From contig CALPQG020000062.1 in assembly GCA_943325655.2 (NCBI GenBank), positions 1 to 9,898 on the forward strand: a stretch of 9,898 bases of DNA, given 5' to 3'. This DNA is from Bifidobacterium breve (GTDB lineage Bacteria > Bacteroidota > Bacteroidia > Cytophagales > UBA9547). The position numbers were made by a program, and so were the translations under genes. Shown in pieces: positions 7,570-9,898 of this stretch; position 1 is the first letter of the stretch, and each line of letters begins with the position of its first letter. The notes below the pieces were generated by a model. The model made no database searches, was not told where the DNA came from, and saw only the letters and a program-made list of their open reading frames with translations.

Positions 7570-8478
7570 TTATTTAATAACTTTAAAAAATCTCCACACT
7601 TTTTGTAGAAGAAATGAATCAAAATAAAATTCAACAAATCTTAATTTCAATAAAGACGGGATCTTCCATATTGAGAAATCAATAATCCTTCTTTGAAAAG
7701 GAATCCCCAATTGTATCATATATTTAATATATATAGTTCTCAACCTATTTGCACAAAGCAAATGCCAAGGCCTATGTAAAGTAAAATGAATTACCACTAC
7801 ATCTTTGATAAATTTTTTCAAGTCACGTGATGAAATCTCTTGAGGAATATATGAATACAATAAATTATATTTCATTGGTAATCGTAACCAATGACCTACA
7901 CAAACTGCATTTAAAGCACATTGGTCAACAAATTTAATTTTTTCTGGATATTGCGCTAAAAAATTTATGGCTTTTTCAGACAATTTCAATTCTTTCCATC
8001 TAGGCACATTGAATAAAAGCATACCTGAATTAAAATATTTATCCTCTTCAATAATTCCGATTTCTGGTTGATTTTTTACATAATTATCAAACACAGCTCC
8101 TAAAGCATAATTGTCTAAATTAATCTCAAATAATGATTTAAGATCCCCTATCACAAGCATGTCTGTATCTAGATATATTAATTTTTCTACCCTATCTGGC
8201 ACCAATAAAGGAAAAAACATTTTATAATATACCGCTGTTGTCCAAGTACCAGAAATTACAAATTGTGAAATCAAATTTTCATCAACTTCATATTGATTTA
8301 AAACACATCCATTTTTAATAATGTATTCATTAATTTCAGCCAACTTTTCTTTGGGAACATCGTCTTTAATGATACAATGAAACTCTATAAATACATCTCT
8401 ATTATTATCAAATATCGATGAAATCAGTGCATAAAACGGATTTAAATAATTATAATCAAATGATATGGCGATATGCAT
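7570..8478 (-). CDS. Glycosyltransferase family 8 protein
   Basis: The protein has 302 residues, typical of bacterial GT8 enzymes (LgtC/RfaJ/GspA type). It begins directly with the nucleotide-binding strand (MHIAISFDYNYLNPFYALIS). The metal-binding DxD motif is DTD at 104-106 in LIYLDTDMLVIGDL. Next come YFNSGMLLFNVPRW (148-161), DQCALNAV (185-192, acceptor/donor loop) and HFTLHRPWH (231-239), which supplies the third metal ligand His231. The family is retaining and uses UDP-sugars such as UDP-glucose or UDP-galactose. The tail from about 263 is basic and aromatic without a true transmembrane helix, as in LgtC, suggesting attachment to the cytoplasmic membrane surface where a lipid-linked acceptor sits. 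It starts 1 bp after the stop of the 335-aa protein gene, so the two are almost certainly coexpressed. The exact sugar cannot be predicted. Confidence 0.9.
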   Translation of the reverse strand: MHIAISFDYNYLNPFYALISSIFDNNRDVFIEFHCIIKDDVPKEKLAEINEYIIKNGCVLNQYEVDENLISQFVISGTWTTAVYYKMFFPLLVPDRVEKLIYLDTDMLVIGDLKSLFEINLDNYALGAVFDNYVKNQPEIGIIEEDKYFNSGMLLFNVPRWKELKLSEKAINFLAQYPEKIKFVDQCALNAVCVGHWLRLPMKYNLLYSYIPQEISSRDLKKFIKDVVVIHFTLHRPWHLLCANRLRTIYIKYMIQLGIPFQRRIIDFSIWKIPSLLKLRFVEFYFDSFLLQKVWRFFKVIK

Positions 8479-8479
8479 C

Positions 8480-9487
8480 TTACAAAAATGATTTAATTAT
8501 TTTCTTGATAAAATTAGGCATCAATTGAACTAACAAGTACTTCATGCCTCTAAAGGAGAAATAAAACTTAAGCTTTCCTTTAAAATCCCAACCTAACATC
8601 TTTTTAATTTCTGCTGGGGAAGCTTTATTTTCAAATCCAACTTGATACATTCCCCATTCAATATTTAGTTTCGCTTCATTTGGAAAACAAAACAAATGAG
8701 GGAAATTAGCCCTCAATATTCTCTCAGAAAAAACTTCAATAGTCGGTTTTAAAACCTCAGGAAACTTATGATACAAGGGTTCATTGATAAAATCTTCTGC
8801 TCTATATTCAGAAAAAGGACCATATACTGATGGTTTTGCTCCAAAATATGAGGCGTATGCTAAACAAGAGCCAAAACCATTGGTAGTAACAAACTCAAAA
8901 CTTGACATTAAAGCCTGTAATCGTTCTAATGCATTTGTTTTGATTCCATCAATCCCAACGATAACTTCAAAACCAGCCGCTTTAAAATCGTCCACCCAAT
9001 ACCCTTTTTTAAAACAAGAAGAATGAACACAAATGGTAACACGATCAAACAAATGTTTAATATTAGAAATTTCATTTACGTACTCCTTAAATTTCCAATG
9101 TTTATGTTCCGTAAAATCAACTGAATGAACAGGCATCACTAATAAACTATTAGGGATTCGTTTAGTATTTACTTCAGGCAAGTAAACTACATTTAAACCA
9201 ATTGCTTTTGCTGTTTTGTAATTATTTTCAATTTTTAAATAATTCTCATCCGTCTTTTTAGCCACAAAACACCAATTTTCAGGATTATATTCAAACCCTG
9301 TAACTAAAATTGGATTAATTAACATATAATCAGGTGACCATCCATGCAACCAATTGTAGTTTCTGCCTACATATGGAGGACATTTTTTAAAACCACAATA
9401 TTTTGCCAGTAATTCTTTTGAGCCATAAGGATCAAAATTTTGAGACAATTCCTGAATAGGCAAATTTAATTCGTTATTATCATTCAT
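8480..9487 (-). CDS. Surface-glycan locus protein, possible GT-B-like transferase
   Basis: The protein has 335 residues, no signal peptide and no clear transmembrane helix, so it is probably cytoplasmic. I do not assign it to a named family. The C-terminal half has features of a GT-B-like nucleotide-sugar domain: a strand-helix-strand run VTICVHSSCF...GFEVIVGID (150-180), then a small-residue loop FEFVTTNGFGSCLAYASYFG (197-216) followed by AKPSVYGPFSEY. A similar VTTN-x-GS-x-x-AYAS-x-x-G pattern, after an HS-x-x-x-TEH-like segment (here HSVDFTEH, 121-128), is one I recall from uncharacterised proteins in polysaccharide loci. The N-terminus has NWLHGWSPDY (45-54). The C-terminal 30 residues are basic and hydrophobic (FIKKIIKSFL at the end), suggesting membrane association. 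It lies 1 bp upstream of the GT8 gene, so a role in the same glycan is likely; catalysis is not proven. Confidence 0.7.
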   Translation of the reverse strand: MNDNNELNLPIQELSQNFDPYGSKELLAKYCGFKKCPPYVGRNYNWLHGWSPDYMLINPILVTGFEYNPENWCFVAKKTDENYLKIENNYKTAKAIGLNVVYLPEVNTKRIPNSLLVMPVHSVDFTEHKHWKFKEYVNEISNIKHLFDRVTICVHSSCFKKGYWVDDFKAAGFEVIVGIDGIKTNALERLQALMSSFEFVTTNGFGSCLAYASYFGAKPSVYGPFSEYRAEDFINEPLYHKFPEVLKPTIEVFSERILRANFPHLFCFPNEAKLNIEWGMYQVGFENKASPAEIKKMLGWDFKGKLKFYFSFRGMKYLLVQLMPNFIKKIIKSFL

Positions 9488-9669
9488 TCTGTATTTTTAA
9501 AAAACAAATCAATAAGTATAAATTTTATCGTTTAATCTATTTTTTAGATTGTTAACATTATATATTATTATAAAGACTCAACTAATAGATATATTTTATT
9601 GAACGAAAATAATAATTAAGAACATTTATCGCCTTTTTTAATTTATTCTATTAAGAATAATAAAGAATT
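9488..9669. other. AT-rich intergenic stretch with small inverted repeats
   Basis: This 182-bp gap separates the amidase 3' end from the 335-aa protein gene; both genes point the same way. It holds two short perfect inverted repeats: ttattct/agaataa with a 4-base loop at 9643-9660, just after the amidase stop, and aatcta/tagatt with a 5-base loop at 9534-9550. On the - strand neither is followed by a T-run, so they are not standard intrinsic terminators. The stretch could carry the promoter of the glycosyltransferase pair, but I could not pick out a convincing one. Confidence 0.4.
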
Positions 9670-9898
9670 TCAAACAATATTTTTTGAAAACCTAGGGAAA
9701 ACACCATTAGTTGTCATTTCATTTATAAAGTTTATAAGTTTATAATCAGAATATTTTCTAGCTACTACTTGTAAACCAAATGGTAATCCATTGTGATTAA
9801 ATTGAGGAATATTTATAACTGGTAGACCACACATTGTCCATATTAAGCTAGTATCTGCTGGATCAATAGCTACACCAAATTTAGGAGCATGCCCAGCT
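9670..9898 (-). CDS. Amidase signature family protein (C-terminal end only)
   Basis: The last 75 residues are visible (stop codon at 9670-9672); the rest, including the start, lies beyond the right edge. The segment SLIWTMCGLPVINIPQFNHN followed by GLPFGLQVVARKYSDYKLI is the hallmark C-terminal block of amidase-signature enzymes, in which a ...GLPxxxxP...GLPxGLQxxxxxxxD pattern closes the fold. These enzymes hydrolyse amide bonds with a Ser-cisSer-Lys triad, which would be further upstream and cannot be checked here. Family members include GatA of the aminoacyl-tRNA amidotransferase and many small-molecule amidases. The Asp-rich PADTS segment before the block and the context next to glycan genes do not identify a substrate. 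GatA seems less likely because of the neighbourhood, but it is not excluded. Confidence 0.8.
   Translation of the reverse strand, partial: AGHAPKFGVAIDPADTSLIWTMCGLPVINIPQFNHNGLPFGLQVVARKYSDYKLINFINEMTTNGVFPRFSKNIV

Noticed and set aside
8784..9026. Open frame on the + strand opposite the 335-aa protein gene
   Set aside because: It is short, has no recognisable motif, and is antisense to a tightly packed gene pair.
9505..9512. TTGATTTG on the - strand, 18 bases before the start of the 335-aa protein gene, resembling the Bacteroidota -7 box
   Set aside because: It has one mismatch to TAnnTTTG and no TTTG at the expected upstream distance; such octamers are common by chance in this AT-rich DNA.

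Overview
The window looks like a chromosomal segment of a low-GC member of the Bacteroidota, most likely the Flavobacteriia or a close relative. The evidence is the end of a Bat-type (BatB/BatC) locus, a lipoprotein with an N-terminal lipobox, A-rich leaders without clear Shine-Dalgarno sequences, and the family make-up of the genes. This placement is inferred from gene content; no rRNA marker is present.

Left half, + strand (1-4778). The window opens inside a von Willebrand factor A protein of the BatB type. A TPR protein of the BatC type abuts it and starts on TTG. After an 87-bp gap comes a tightly packed three-gene unit: an APC-superfamily amino acid permease, a conserved lipoprotein of unknown function (11-bp overlap), and a HAD-superfamily phosphatase resembling YqaB/beta-phosphoglucomutase (2-bp gap). 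No batD or batE follows batC.

Middle (4779-4992). The + strand and - strand gene sets converge here. The gap holds an AT-rich inverted repeat flanked by T-runs suited to either strand, a possible weak bidirectional terminator.

Right half, - strand (4993-9898). This part is visibly more A+T-rich and reads as part of a surface polysaccharide locus. In transcription order it holds the C-terminal end of an amidase-signature protein (cut by the window edge), a 335-aa glycan-locus protein that may be a GT-B-like transferase, a GT8 glycosyltransferase 1 bp downstream, and, after 223 bp, two tandem paralogous acyltransferase-3 membrane proteins. A plausible reading is that the two transferase-type proteins build part of a lipid-linked glycan at the cytoplasmic membrane face and the acyltransferases decorate it with acyl groups such as acetyl. 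Donor, acceptor and linkage cannot be read from the sequence.

I found no tRNA, rRNA, CRISPR array, insertion sequence or convincing promoter. I see no clearly new multi-gene system. The least characterised items are the 335-aa protein and the 406-aa lipoprotein.
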